From Nesterenkonia sp. LB17 (GTDB lineage: Bacteria > Actinomycetota > Actinomycetes > Actinomycetales > Micrococcaceae): 64,000 nt of DNA. A program made the position numbers and the translations under genes. The notes under the pieces were generated by a model. The model did not search any database, was not told the DNA's origin, and saw only the letters and a program-made list of their open reading frames with translations. Shown here piece by piece: positions 35,353 to 43,962 of the stretch (positions are counted from its first letter, which is position 1; each line of letters opens with the position of its first letter). The stretch covers positions 1-64,000 of the forward strand of contig NZ_JAJOYX010000005.1 of NCBI RefSeq assembly GCF_022565915.1, read 5' to 3'.

Positions 35353-35937
35353 TCAGCTCTGGGTGTAGGCCTGAACCGCTGCGAGGGCCAGACGACGACC
35401 CGCCTCGATCGGCGACCGAGGGTGGCCGCGCAGGAACGCGGTCAAGGTCCCGTCGTAGGCCAGGAGCACTCCTTCGGCAAGATCCTGGGCTCGATCAGCT
35501 GCCAGGGGGCGGGAGAGGTGAACCAGCCGTGTGCGCAACAAGGCTGTGTCCGCGTCCAGGACGTCCCTGATCTCTCCGGCTTCCGGCATCAGCTCAGTGG
35601 CGGCTGCGAGGAACGCGCACCAGCGTGATGGGTGCTGCCGGTCCTCCCTGTAGGCGGCCAAGGCGTCGAAGACGGCCAGCAGCCGCTCGGTGTCATTGTT
35701 CGCGGAGATCACCTGCTCGTCCCAGCTGCTCCGCCAGTCAGCGAAACGGATACGCAGGGCCTCCGCGGTCAACGCGTCCTTGCTGCCGAAGTGTGAGTAC
35801 AAGGTGGCTGGAGACGCGCGCGCCCGACGGAGGATCTCGTCCACGGGCGTGGCGCGGATGCCGTCTTCGAAGAGTATGTGGTCAGCAGCCTGGAGCAGCC
35901 GCGTGCGCGCTGGGACCTGCTGGGCGGTGCTCATCAT
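35353..35937 (-). CDS. TetR-family regulator
   Basis: The 194-residue protein has the TetR helix-turn-helix in residues 10-60 (TRLLQAADHILFEDGIRATPVDEIL, then SPATLYSHFGSKDALTAEAL). The C-terminal domain is unlike that of the TetR at 16.2 kb. ATG 35937 or 35934 are both possible. A perfect 14-base palindrome (35981-35994) lies 44 bases upstream, a good place for an autoregulatory operator that could also control the thioesterase gene on the opposite strand. A role in fatty-acid or acyl-CoA degradation is suggested only by that neighbour and by a thiolase remnant. Confidence 0.88.
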   Translation of the reverse strand: MMSTAQQVPARTRLLQAADHILFEDGIRATPVDEILRRARASPATLYSHFGSKDALTAEALRIRFADWRSSWDEQVISANNDTERLLAVFDALAAYREDRQHPSRWCAFLAAATELMPEAGEIRDVLDADTALLRTRLVHLSRPLAADRAQDLAEGVLLAYDGTLTAFLRGHPRSPIEAGRRLALAAVQAYTQS

Positions 35938-35980
35938 GTCATTCTAGTCAGAGTTAACCGACATATCGTTGTACATATAA

Positions 35981-35994
35981 ATAACGTACGTTAT
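35981..35994. promoter_or_regulatory. Perfect 14-base palindrome, candidate TetR operator
   Basis: ATAACGTACGTTAT reads the same on both strands. It lies in an AT-rich intergenic segment (35940-36000) between the TetR gene and the thioesterase. A partial copy with ACATAT flanks extends the symmetry: ACATATA on the left and TATATGT on the right with four extra bases. Confidence 0.6.
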
Positions 35995-36058
35995 ATGTCA
36001 CTAGCATGTGTGATGATCGTGGATCACGGAAGGGTGCTATGACGAGTAAGTCGTCCCG

Positions 36059-36172
36059 GTGACCCTCCAGCAGCGAAAGGGCTCCCTCGACCCGACTGAG
36101 CTGGATCTCTTCGAGATCAACGACGCCTTCGCCGCAGTCGGTCTGGCGTCGGCCAGGGCGAGGCCCTGCTGA
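36059..36172 (+). pseudogene. Remnant of a thiolase gene
   Basis: A short open frame from GTG 36059 reads TELDLFEINDAFAAVGLAS, closely matching the acetyl-CoA acyltransferase motif around its NEAFA residues (LFEINEAFA). The rest of a thiolase is missing on both sides: a TAA lies just upstream and the frame ends in TGA at 36172. The fragment of about 37 residues lies directly upstream of the thioesterase. It looks like a decayed or truncated paralogue, so a fatty-acid catabolic gene probably once stood here. Confidence 0.6.
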
Positions 36173-36210
36173 TCCAGGACGCCCAGAACTGAACACACGA
36201 GGAGACTTCT

Positions 36211-36984
36211 ATGGCGTACTTCGAACGGATCGACGAGACACGGTTTCAGGCCACCGAACATGCGAGTGGAGCCTGGGATGAAGACATGCAGCACATCGCG
36301 CCTGCGCTGGGGCTGATGGCACATGTCATGGAGCGAGACAGAGATCAACGCCGTGAGGACTCGCTGCGCATCACGGGGCTGCACTACGACATCCTGGGAC
36401 CGTTGCCGGTGGGTGAGGTCGACGTCGTCGCCCGCGTGCTGCGTCCCGGCAAGACCATTGAGCTGGTGGAGGTCGAGCTGAGGCATGACTCGCGTCCGGC
36501 GGTGCTCCTGCGCGGCTGGCTGCTGGCTCAGTTCGACACCGCTCGTCTGGAGGGAACCGCGTTGGCGGAGATTCCCGGACCGGCGACCTTTGAACCGTGG
36601 GATGCGAGCACAGTCTGGCCCGGAGGGCTCATCCGCTCGATCGAATCCAAGCGCCGCGTCCTGGGCGAAGGGCGCTCCCAGGCCTGGATCCGCACCCCCC
36701 ACTCCCTCGTCGCGGACGAACGGGTGAGCGATCTGTCTCGCTTCGTCGGACTGTTCGACGTCGCGAACGGGGTCGCCGTCCGCTCAGACCCAGGTGACGT
36801 GCTCTTCCCCAACGTGGAGCTCTCCACCCAGATCTTCCGTGCTCCAGAAGGGGAGTGGGTGGGCTATGACACGACGGTCTCCTTCGGACCCGATGGGCGC
36901 GGACTGACACAGTCCATCATTCATGACCTCAAGGGACCCGTCGGCTCAGCGACCCAGGCGCTCACGGTCCGACCCAGGCAGTGA
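36211..36984 (+). CDS. Acyl-CoA thioesterase family protein (double hotdog, TesB-like)
   Basis: GAGGAG precedes ATG 36211. The 257-residue protein has two hotdog-like halves: an N-terminal half with APALGLMAHVMERD and the strand-rich GPLPVGEVDVVARVLRPGKTIELVEVEL, and a C-terminal half with SDLSRFVGLFDVANGVAVR and FGPDGRGLTQSIIHDLKGPVGSATQALTVRP, the usual TesB/4HBT_3 ending. It should hydrolyse acyl-CoA thioesters. It may be controlled by the TetR palindrome upstream and lies just after a thiolase remnant. Confidence 0.83.
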   Translation: MAYFERIDETRFQATEHASGAWDEDMQHIAPALGLMAHVMERDRDQRREDSLRITGLHYDILGPLPVGEVDVVARVLRPGKTIELVEVELRHDSRPAVLLRGWLLAQFDTARLEGTALAEIPGPATFEPWDASTVWPGGLIRSIESKRRVLGEGRSQAWIRTPHSLVADERVSDLSRFVGLFDVANGVAVRSDPGDVLFPNVELSTQIFRAPEGEWVGYDTTVSFGPDGRGLTQSIIHDLKGPVGSATQALTVRPRQ

Positions 36985-37058
36985 CGTGTCCGAGCCCGTT
37001 GCTCTGCGATGTGCCGGTGCCGGTCAGGTCTTGAGCGGCGCTGGCACGTACCTTCTCA

Positions 37059-37805
37059 TCAACCCGTGATCCGCCGGACCCCGTCGAGGATCGCCTTGTG
37101 CGCCCGAGCATCGCTCAGCGGCAGGAAGTGTCCCCGCGTCTCCAGCTGCACATTGTGTGCACCTTCGAGGCGGCTCCCGCCGGGGATGTGGGGGTCGAAG
37201 CGACCATAGATCGAGATGATGTCCGCATCCACGTCCCGGCTGGCGCCCAGTTCGGCCAGCTCCGGGGAGCGTGGCAGGAACAGCCGCAGCGCGGGCAGCG
37301 GCAGCAGTCGGGCCAGCTGTGACCCTTCGAACGGGGTGTTCAGCGTGACCAGCCCCAAGACCGGGTCGGCGTCACTCTGCCGGGTGAGCAGCAGCTTGCC
37401 GATCAGCCCGCCCTTGCTGTGGGCCACCAGCACACACCGTTGAACGCCCTCACGTCGGATGTAGTCATCCACCAGGTCTGCCATGTCCTCGATGGTGCCG
37501 CCGTTGTACCCCAGGTCCACGACGGCGTGCACGTCATAGCCCTGCTCCCGCAGCACGTTGGCCACCGGGAGCATGAAGGCCCAGGTCTCATAGATCCCCG
37601 GCAGCAGCAGCACGGCGGGCTTCCCTGACTCGGGCCGGCGGTAGGCCTTCGGATCAGGCCCACGCAGCAGTCCGGACGCCTGCCGGCGCAGCGCGTAGGC
37701 GTAGTCGTGGACCCAGGCGCCGAGGTTGCGGCCAAGCTCGGATGCCCCTCGCAGACGCTCCCGCGCGCCGGAGGAAGGGGTGGCCGAAGCCGGGAGGCTG
37801 GTCAC
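37059..37805 (-). CDS. Alpha/beta-fold lipase/esterase
   Basis: GTG 37805 overlaps the upstream hydrolase stop by four bases (GTGA), fixing the start. The 248-residue protein has VLLLPGIYETWAFMLPVANVL, nucleophile in VAHSKGGLIGKLLL, ISIYGRFDPHIPGG and a late TRGHFLPLSD with His. This is the pattern of permuted lipase/esterase-like proteins with an HSKGG elbow. Translational coupling to another alpha/beta hydrolase suggests consecutive steps on one ester or lipid substrate. No signal peptide is present. Confidence 0.83.
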   Translation of the reverse strand: MTSLPASATPSSGARERLRGASELGRNLGAWVHDYAYALRRQASGLLRGPDPKAYRRPESGKPAVLLLPGIYETWAFMLPVANVLREQGYDVHAVVDLGYNGGTIEDMADLVDDYIRREGVQRCVLVAHSKGGLIGKLLLTRQSDADPVLGLVTLNTPFEGSQLARLLPLPALRLFLPRSPELAELGASRDVDADIISIYGRFDPHIPGGSRLEGAHNVQLETRGHFLPLSDARAHKAILDGVRRITG

Positions 37806-38611
37806 GCGCGGGGCGCCGTCGTCTGCGGGCCCGGGCGCTCGCCGTCGACGGCTGCCAGAAACGGGGCACACGCGGAGGCGAGCTCCTTCGGCCGGTGGAT
37901 CTGGAGCGCATGCGGAGCGTCGGGGATCTCCACCAGGCTCGCGTCGGGGGCGAGGTCCACCAGCTGCCGCGCCCACTCGGCCGAGGCGATCGGATCATTC
38001 CCGCCGCGGACCACCAGGCCCGGAATCGTGCAGCGCTGGATGGACTCCTCAGTCCGATCGGCAAGCATGTGTCGGACCGTGTGCAGGTAGCGCAGCGGGC
38101 CCATCCGCACATAGTTGCGGAACACTATGAAGTTGTTCCGTGGGGGTTCGCGCAGGGTGTCGCGCATCAGCCGTGAGCTCTGGGCGAGAAAGCTGCGCGC
38201 GGACGGGTCCACTGTCGGCCCGATCAGCACGTAGCCGGCGAACATCTCCGGGTGGGTGGCGACGGCGTCGGCGACGATCTGGCATCCCATCGAGTGACCG
38301 ACGACGACGGGGGAGTCCAGCTCCAGCGTGGTGACCACCCCGGCCACCACCTCGCTCAGCTTCGAGATGCTCAGCGCCCGCTCCGGATTGGGCGTCTTGC
38401 CGTACCCCGGCAGATCCAGCGCGTAGACATCGTGGGTGGCCGCGAGCACGTCGGTCAGGGGCTGGAAGTACTCGCCGGACATGCCGAGTCCATGCACCAA
38501 CAGGACCTGGGGTCGCTGCGGAGCGAAGGTCCCGCGAACATCCACGGCGTGGTCGCCGACCTGCAGGCGCCTCGTGCGGGACCCGGCTGCGGATACGGTC
38601 CTCCAGAACAT
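37802..38611 (-). CDS. Alpha/beta hydrolase
   Basis: The 269-residue protein shows LLVHGLGMSGEYFQPL, LDLPGYGKTPNPE, the nucleophile Ser in VVGHSMGCQIVAD, an Asp in VVRGGNDPIAS and the base His in PDAPHALQIHRP, a complete triad. GAGAAGGGG precedes the ATG. It is upstream of the HSKGG esterase and overlaps it by four bases. The substrate is unknown. The 126 bases between it and the copB stop show no gene. Confidence 0.85.
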   Translation of the reverse strand: MFWRTVSAAGSRTRRLQVGDHAVDVRGTFAPQRPQVLLVHGLGMSGEYFQPLTDVLAATHDVYALDLPGYGKTPNPERALSISKLSEVVAGVVTTLELDSPVVVGHSMGCQIVADAVATHPEMFAGYVLIGPTVDPSARSFLAQSSRLMRDTLREPPRNNFIVFRNYVRMGPLRYLHTVRHMLADRTEESIQRCTIPGLVVRGGNDPIASAEWARQLVDLAPDASLVEIPDAPHALQIHRPKELASACAPFLAAVDGERPGPQTTAPRA

Positions 38612-38737
38612 GGGCCCCTTCTCGATCCGTCGTATGAACCTGGGGCGAGCGCTGCGTGGCCCGCCTCAGATCGACCATGGTATCGAGGCTGGCTGTATGT
38701 CCCGGTGGGGGTCCTCCCAGATTCTCCCCTCGCCGCC

Positions 38738-40876
38738 CTATGCGCCGTGGTCGGTGACCTCCGGAGTGCTCGCCCCAGGGGAGAGGTCAAGGCGGCGGAG
38801 CAGCTGGGCGTTGAGAGCAACCACCACGGTGGAGGCAGACATCAGGATCGCGCCGATGCTCATCGGGAGCACAAATCCGAGGGGCGCCAGCACGCCCGCG
38901 GCGAGCGGCACCGCAGCGATGTTGTATCCGGCGGCCCACCACAGGTTCTGCTTCATCTTTCTGTAGCTGGCCTCGGAGAGCCTGAAGACGGAGAGCACGG
39001 AGCGAGGATCGGAGCTCGCCAGGATCACCCCGGCGGATCCGATGGCCACGTCGGTGCCCGCGCCGATGGCGATGCCGACATCGGCCTGCGCCAGGGCAGG
39101 AGCGTCGTTGACGCCGTCACCCACCATGGCCACCTTCTTTCCCTCTGCCTGGAGCTCGGCGACCTTCGCCGCCTTGTCCTCGGGTCGGACCCCGGCGAAG
39201 ACTCTGTCGATGCCCAGATCTCGGGCGACGGTGTCGGCAACTGCCTGGGCGTCCCCGGTGATCATCACAACCTCGACGCGTCGGGCATGGAGCGCCTCGA
39301 TGGCAGCGTGGGACTCGGGTCGGACCTCATCAGCGAGCCGCAGCGCTCCGATCACCTCACCGTCCATCAGCACGTGGAGGATGATCGCGCCTTCTTCGCG
39401 CCACTGCTCGGTGACCGTGAGCGCGTCCTGTCTGCGCTGGTCCAGAAGATGCGGACCCCCGACCTCCACGACGCTGCCGTCAACGGTGGCGCTGACCCCC
39501 ACAGCGGGAGATGAGGAGAAGTCTCTGGCCCGCGGCACATTCAGGTCCCGGCCCCGTGCGGCGCCGATGATCGCCCGGGCCAACGGGTGTTCGCTGTCTG
39601 ACTCTGCGGCGGCGGCGAGGGCAAGGACGTCGTCGTCCTGGTGATTCCCCACGGGGTGGACCCCTGTGACGGTGGGCTCCCCCTTGGTGAGCGTGCCGGT
39701 CTTGTCGAAGAGCACCGCGTTGACCGTGCGCATGGACTCCAGGGCCAGCCGGTCCTTCACGAGAACGCCGCCCCGGGCGGCCCTCTCGGTGGCGATCGAG
39801 ACCACCAGCGGGATCGCAAGACCCAGCGCGTGGGGACAGGCGATCACCAGCACGGTGATCGTGCGGACAACCGCAGCCTCGGGCATGCCCAGCGCGGCCC
39901 AGCTGAGTGCAGTCAGGACCGCAGCCCCCAGAGCGAACCAGAACAGCCAGCCTGCGGCCCGGTCCGCGATGCGCTGAGCCCGGGAGGAGGAAGCCTGAGC
40001 ATCCGTCACGAGCTTCTGGATCCCGGCCAGAGCGGTGTCTTCCCCGATAGCCGCGACTTCGACGCGCAGCCCGGAGTCTGTCGCCACGGTGCCGGCGACG
40101 ACGTGCTCGCCGGTCCCGCGGCGGACCGGCTTCGATTCACCGGTGACCATGGATTCATCCATCGAGGCGCTTCCGTCGATGATCCTCCCGTCGGCCGGGA
40201 CCGAAGAGCCAGGCCTGACGATCACCACATCGCCGACGGTCAGAGCGGCCGGAGCGACCTTCACGACGTCGTCGCCCTGGACCTTCTCAGCCTCATCGGG
40301 CAGCAGCGCTGCCAGGGAGTCCAAGGCAGAGGTGGTCTGAGCCAGTGAGCGCATCTCGATCCAATGGCCGAGCAGCATGATGACCACCAGCAGGGCCAGC
40401 TCCCACCAGAAGTTCAGCTCATGGTCCAGGATCCCCAGCGTCGCACCCCAGGACGCGATGAAGGCCACGGTGATGGCGAGCCCGATGAGCAGCATCATCC
40501 CGGGCTGCCTGGCGCGGACCTCCGAGGCTGCTCCGGTCAGGAATGGGCGACCGCCCCAGAGGTAGACGATGGTGCCCAGCACAGGAGACACCCACCACAC
40601 CCAGGGGGCGTCTGGGAGCGTATAGCCGAGAAGGTGCGCGAACATCTCGTTGAAGCCCACCACCGGCACGGCCACCACCACCATGATCAGGAACAGCCGG
40701 CGGAACTGACCGACATGATCCCCATGGTCGTGGCTGTGACCTTCGTGTCCGGTGTGACTCGACGGAGCCTCATGGCCGTCATGACTCGGAGGATGACCAT
40801 GATCATGGCCATGGTGCGGGGTGTCCGCGGCGGGACCAGGTCCAGCCTGCTCGGGTGCTCGCGACGAATTGTCCAT
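38738..40876 (-). CDS. copB: CopB-type heavy-metal P-type ATPase
   Basis: ATG 40876 gives 712 residues. The N-terminus is rich in His (HHGHDHGHPPSHDGHE and similar blocks) in place of a CxxC metal-binding domain. The membrane metal motif is CPHALG, the mark of CopB/P1B-3 pumps, with TGES, DKTGTLTKGEPTV, SEHPLARAI and GDGVNDAPALAQADVGIAIG. It should export Cu(I), Cu(II) or Ag(I). The promoter carries a CsoR-like operator between -35 and -10, and a TGAAG box lies about 110 bases upstream, so it appears doubly controlled. The start codon is at the predicted transcription start, implying a leaderless message. Confidence 0.93.
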   Translation of the reverse strand: MDNSSRAPEQAGPGPAADTPHHGHDHGHPPSHDGHEAPSSHTGHEGHSHDHGDHVGQFRRLFLIMVVVAVPVVGFNEMFAHLLGYTLPDAPWVWWVSPVLGTIVYLWGGRPFLTGAASEVRARQPGMMLLIGLAITVAFIASWGATLGILDHELNFWWELALLVVIMLLGHWIEMRSLAQTTSALDSLAALLPDEAEKVQGDDVVKVAPAALTVGDVVIVRPGSSVPADGRIIDGSASMDESMVTGESKPVRRGTGEHVVAGTVATDSGLRVEVAAIGEDTALAGIQKLVTDAQASSSRAQRIADRAAGWLFWFALGAAVLTALSWAALGMPEAAVVRTITVLVIACPHALGLAIPLVVSIATERAARGGVLVKDRLALESMRTVNAVLFDKTGTLTKGEPTVTGVHPVGNHQDDDVLALAAAAESDSEHPLARAIIGAARGRDLNVPRARDFSSSPAVGVSATVDGSVVEVGGPHLLDQRRQDALTVTEQWREEGAIILHVLMDGEVIGALRLADEVRPESHAAIEALHARRVEVVMITGDAQAVADTVARDLGIDRVFAGVRPEDKAAKVAELQAEGKKVAMVGDGVNDAPALAQADVGIAIGAGTDVAIGSAGVILASSDPRSVLSVFRLSEASYRKMKQNLWWAAGYNIAAVPLAAGVLAPLGFVLPMSIGAILMSASTVVVALNAQLLRRLDLSPGASTPEVTDHGA

Positions 40877-40883
40877 GTCTGCA

Positions 40884-40912
40884 TTTATACCCCTGGGGGG
40901 TATATGAGTCAA
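40884..40912 (-). promoter_or_regulatory. copB promoter with CsoR-like operator
   Basis: On the minus strand TTGACT (40912-40907) and TATAAA (40889-40884) are separated by exactly 17 bases. Within the spacer and the -10 lies the palindrome TATACCC-CTGGG-GGGTATA (40886-40904, forward-strand reading), the TACCC/GGGTA pattern bound by CsoR repressors. Copper binding would release CsoR. The -10 ends seven bases before the copB ATG, so transcription should begin at the start codon. Confidence 0.8.
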
Positions 40913-40984
40913 GGTGTGGCTGTCGGGTAGAACGAGTCCACGGGGCGCGCGTGACCCCACCTGACGTGTGGACCACACCTGGCT

Positions 40985-41004
40985 CGAGCTTCATGGAATC
41001 TTCA
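40985..41004 (-). promoter_or_regulatory. Candidate CopR box A (copB / BNR lipoprotein intergenic region)
   Basis: Read on the minus strand it is TGAAGATTC-CA-TGAAGCTCG, two half-sites 11 bases apart as expected for an OmpR-family regulator. The first half matches eight of nine bases of TGAAGATTT, the direct repeat reported for CopR of Corynebacterium glutamicum (recalled, not checked). It is 109-128 bases upstream of copB and about 80 bases upstream of the BNR gene, so it could serve both. Confidence 0.6.
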
Positions 41005-41082
41005 TGAGATCCAGCGCGCTGCGTCGATGCGGCGCAGATAGGGTTGAGGGCTGGTCATTCCACGAGGGAAGGAGATGTACGG

Positions 41083-41934
41083 ATGAAGCTCGTGAACCGC
41101 AGACGCCTCATCGGCGGAGGTCTGGGAGTGCTCGGGGCGGGAGCCCTGGCGGCCTGCTCGCGGGAGGCTCCGCCGGCGGCCCCAGACCAGAACACAACCT
41201 CCCCCATCTCCCACATCCACGCGATCGTCCGCGATCCGGCCGATTCGGCAGTGGTGCTGCTAGCCGCTCACGAAGGCCTGTTTCGGCTCCGGGAGCAGGA
41301 GTCGATTGCAGTCGGCCCCGAGATCGATCTGATGGGCTTCACCGTGACCCCCGACGGCCGCTACCTGGCGTCTGGCCACCCGGGGCCGGGGGTGGATCTC
41401 CCGGAGCCGCTCGGACTCATCGAGTCCACCGACCGGGGCGAGACTTGGAAGGTGCTCTCCCGGGGAGGTGAATCTGACTTCCACGCACTGGCGGCCAGTT
41501 CTGACCGTGTGCTCGGCTTCGACGGCGAACTGCGACTCAGCGCGGATGGTCGGACATGGGAGACCCTGCCTATCGATTCCATGCCCGCATCGGTCGCGAT
41601 CGCCGAGGGCTCAGGAGCGATGTTGGCGGCCACCGAAGCGGGCGTCCTGCGATCAGATGACGGCGCCGCATGGGATCTGCTGGACACACCGCAGCTCATC
41701 CGGCTTCTGACCTGGGTCGATGACACCACGATCGTGGGTGCAAGCGTCGAGGGACACCTGCTGATCAGTCAGGACGTGGGAGACAGCTGGACCGTCAGCC
41801 AGCAATCCCTCGGTGAGGTCTCTGCCCTGGGGGCGAGTTCGACTGCCGACGGCGCCGTCGAGGTGCTGCTGGTCGTGGGCGAGTCAGTGCTTCGCACCCT
41901 CGACGGCGGGGAGACCACCGAACGTCTTCTCTGA
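41083..41934 (+). CDS. BNR-repeat (sialidase-fold) lipoprotein, F510_1955 type
   Basis: GGAAGGAG precedes ATG 41083. The 283-residue protein has a twin-arginine-like start (NRRRLIGGGLGVLGAGALAACS) that also ends in a lipobox Cys. Then follow SHIHAIVRDPADSAVVLLAAHEGLFR and repeated Asp-box-like units (STDRGETW, SADGRTW, SDDGAAWD, SQDVGDSW, LDGGETT), forming a beta-propeller. Such proteins are frequent in copper and mercury resistance loci but no enzymatic activity is assigned. It lies between copB and the DUF305 gene. Confidence 0.8.
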   Translation: MKLVNRRRLIGGGLGVLGAGALAACSREAPPAAPDQNTTSPISHIHAIVRDPADSAVVLLAAHEGLFRLREQESIAVGPEIDLMGFTVTPDGRYLASGHPGPGVDLPEPLGLIESTDRGETWKVLSRGGESDFHALAASSDRVLGFDGELRLSADGRTWETLPIDSMPASVAIAEGSGAMLAATEAGVLRSDDGAAWDLLDTPQLIRLLTWVDDTTIVGASVEGHLLISQDVGDSWTVSQQSLGEVSALGASSTADGAVEVLLVVGESVLRTLDGGETTERLL

Positions 41935-41955
41935 GCTGGACTCCTAGGACCCGGT

Positions 41956-42600
41956 TCAGAGGTCTTCCAGGAGCTCTTCCATCTGCTCGATCTCGGCCTG
42001 CTGAGAGTCGATGATGTCCTCTGAAAGCTCCAGGGCTTCGGGGTTCGCCCCGTCCTGGAGATGCTGCTCCGCCGAGGAGACGGCGCCCTCATGGTGGACG
42101 ATCATCTGCTCCAAGAACATCTCAGAAGCGGCCGAGCCGGTCGATTCTTGGAGCTGGTCGAGGTCTTCCTCGCTCATCATGCCCTCGTGCTGCATAGTGC
42201 CCCCGTCCATGCCGTCGCCCATGTCGCCGTGGTCCATGTCCCCCATGTCCCCCTGGTCCGGGCCCGCTTCCTCCTGACCCCAGGCGTCCAGCCAAGATTC
42301 CATCTGCTCGATCTCGGGACCTTGGGCCTCGCGGACGTCTTCGGCGAGGGCCTCCACCTCCGGCTCCACATCGTCCTTGTCCAGCAGCATCTCCGACATG
42401 TGGACTGCCTGTCGGTGGTGCGGGATCATTCCGGAGATGTAGTCGACATCGGCCTCGTTGTACTCCGCTGCGGTCTCCTCTGCAGCCTCTCCCTGATCGG
42501 ATGGGGTCTCGTCGGACTGATCCTCGGCGGTGGCGCAGCCGGTCAGCGCGACCGTGAGTGCGAACGCGCCGATGAATGCTGCGGATGTCGTGGTCTTCAT
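41956..42600 (-). CDS. DUF305 lipoprotein, four-helix ferritin-like metal-binding protein
   Basis: AGGAGGA precedes ATG 42600. The signal peptide ends LTGC, a lipobox, so the 214-residue protein is probably anchored outside the membrane. Two helical repeats carry ISGMIPHHRQAVHMSEM and FLEQMIVHHEGAVSSAEQH, with HH pairs typical of DUF305; between them lies a Met/His/Asp-rich spacer (DMGDMDHGDMGDGMDGG). The protein is very acidic. DUF305 genes are found beside copper exporters. Its promoter (TTGACT, 17 bases, TGATCT) is preceded by a CopR-like box. It converges on the BNR gene. Confidence 0.87.
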   Translation of the reverse strand: MKTTTSAAFIGAFALTVALTGCATAEDQSDETPSDQGEAAEETAAEYNEADVDYISGMIPHHRQAVHMSEMLLDKDDVEPEVEALAEDVREAQGPEIEQMESWLDAWGQEEAGPDQGDMGDMDHGDMGDGMDGGTMQHEGMMSEEDLDQLQESTGSAASEMFLEQMIVHHEGAVSSAEQHLQDGANPEALELSEDIIDSQQAEIEQMEELLEDL

Positions 42601-42679
42601 GGGTTCCTCCTATGTTGAGATCACCAGTGGCTTGCTGAGGAGTCAACCGCATGGCTGGACCCGGCATTGCCCGAAAGCG

Positions 42680-42699
42680 TGATCTTGAAGAAACCTTCA
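42680..42699 (-). promoter_or_regulatory. Candidate CopR box B (DUF305 gene)
   Basis: On the minus strand it reads TGAAGGTTT-CT-TCAAGATCA, half-sites 11 bases apart. It lies 80 bases upstream of the DUF305 ATG and about 33 bases above a TTGACT -35 element (42646-42641). A 14-base stretch, AACCTTCATCAAGT, is identical in box C. Confidence 0.6.
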
Positions 42700-42754
42700 T
42701 CAAGTGCAGACCCGTTCTTGACCGGATGTTCTGCCTTCCACCTCGCCGGCATCC

Positions 42755-43846
42755 TCAGCGAGGACGCCGGGACAGTCTCGGCGCCCGCAGCAGAACCTCG
42801 AGGGGCCCTCGGCTGAAGCGCTTCCGCCAGAGCCAGGCGAACGCCATCAGCGCGGCCACGGTCCAGGTGCTCGCGATCATCCCCTGGACCAGCGTGTCCG
42901 GTCCCGGGCGGACGACGAATGCGAGGATCAGCAGGTGCCCGACGTAGGCAGTCAGGGCCAACTGACCCAGGAAGATCAGCGGAGACACCAGGGGGTGGGA
43001 CCACGCGTGGATCTTCAGGCACAGGCCGAGGACGAAGACTGCGGACCCGGTGCCGCCGATCAGCCACAGCGGCATCTGTGAATGGGCCACCGCGCTGAAG
43101 AGTCGCTCCCATGCCATATGGGTCGTCGGCTCGCCGAATGCGGCCACCAGAAGCGCAGAGAGCAGGCGAGCCGCCACTGCAGCAGCTGCGCCCCAGATGA
43201 TCAGTCGAGTGCTGATTCTTGAGTCTGTGAGCTCCAGTCGACCCAGCCAGAGGCCGAGGACGAAGGGCGCCGCCCAGACGATCAACGGGTATGGGCCCGT
43301 GAGCACGATGCCGGTGAAGATCTCCCAGGGCGGGCCTGAAGCTGAGACGGGGTCTCGATCGAAGCGTCCGTCGGTCTGAGCCTGAACCGCAATCCAGATC
43401 ACCGGGCCGAGGAGGGCGCTGATCCCCGTGGTCAGGAGCAGGAGGCCACCGGAGACCCGGAGAAGTGGGAGAGAGAAGAGGATCAGCAGCGCATAGATCT
43501 GCAGAATCACCGAGACGTCGTGGGCGAGTTCCTGGAGCGCCAGGCCGCCCAGGAGCAGCAGAACACAGCGCCAGAGCAGCGACACCCAGGGGAGCGGAGC
43601 GTGTTGTTCGCGAGAGCGGCGCGTCATCAAGGAGACGCCGATTCCGCCGAGCAGGACGAAGAGCAGGGACGCCCGACCATACGGAACTCGGTAGATCATC
43701 TCCAGAAGCTCGTCGTCGCCGCGGGGACCAGTGTTGACAGCAATCATGCCGATGATCGCCAGCCCGCGTGCAGCGTCCAGCGCGAGCATCCGCTGTGCGC
43801 CCGAGCGAGGCGGCCCCTTCGTGGAGGTCTTTCGCTGAGACGACAC
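42755..43846 (-). CDS. DUF418/DUF1624-like membrane protein
   Basis: GTG 43846 preceded by GGGAG gives 363 residues. It begins RMLALDAARGLAIIGMIAVNTGPRGDDELL, the common LDxxRGLAiiGMi start of DUF418/acyltransferase-related membrane proteins, with about ten membrane helices and a His-containing TTHMAWERLFSAVAHSQMPLWLIGGTG. The family probably transfers acyl groups across the membrane, but this is not shown. It is downstream of the sensor kinase gene and has its own CopR-like box and a TATAGT -10 (43909-43904), so it may respond to copper. Confidence 0.78.
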   Translation of the reverse strand: MSSQRKTSTKGPPRSGAQRMLALDAARGLAIIGMIAVNTGPRGDDELLEMIYRVPYGRASLLFVLLGGIGVSLMTRRSREQHAPLPWVSLLWRCVLLLLGGLALQELAHDVSVILQIYALLILFSLPLLRVSGGLLLLTTGISALLGPVIWIAVQAQTDGRFDRDPVSASGPPWEIFTGIVLTGPYPLIVWAAPFVLGLWLGRLELTDSRISTRLIIWGAAAAVAARLLSALLVAAFGEPTTHMAWERLFSAVAHSQMPLWLIGGTGSAVFVLGLCLKIHAWSHPLVSPLIFLGQLALTAYVGHLLILAFVVRPGPDTLVQGMIASTWTVAALMAFAWLWRKRFSRGPLEVLLRAPRLSRRPR

Positions 43847-43942
43847 TCCGGCTCCCTGTCTGATCTGCTGGTGAGTCCCGTGACGGTGACCACGCAACTC
43901 TTGACTATATCGAGTCGCCTGCGATGGGGCGGCAGATAATCA

Positions 43943-43962
43943 GATCCTTTATGGAACCTTCA
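43943..43962 (-). promoter_or_regulatory. Candidate CopR box C (DUF418 gene)
   Basis: On the minus strand it reads TGAAGGTTC-CA-TAAAGGATC, half-sites 11 bases apart. It lies at the very end of the sensor kinase gene and 97-116 bases upstream of the DUF418 GTG, close above a TATAGT -10 that lacks a good -35, as in activator-dependent promoters. Confidence 0.55.
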
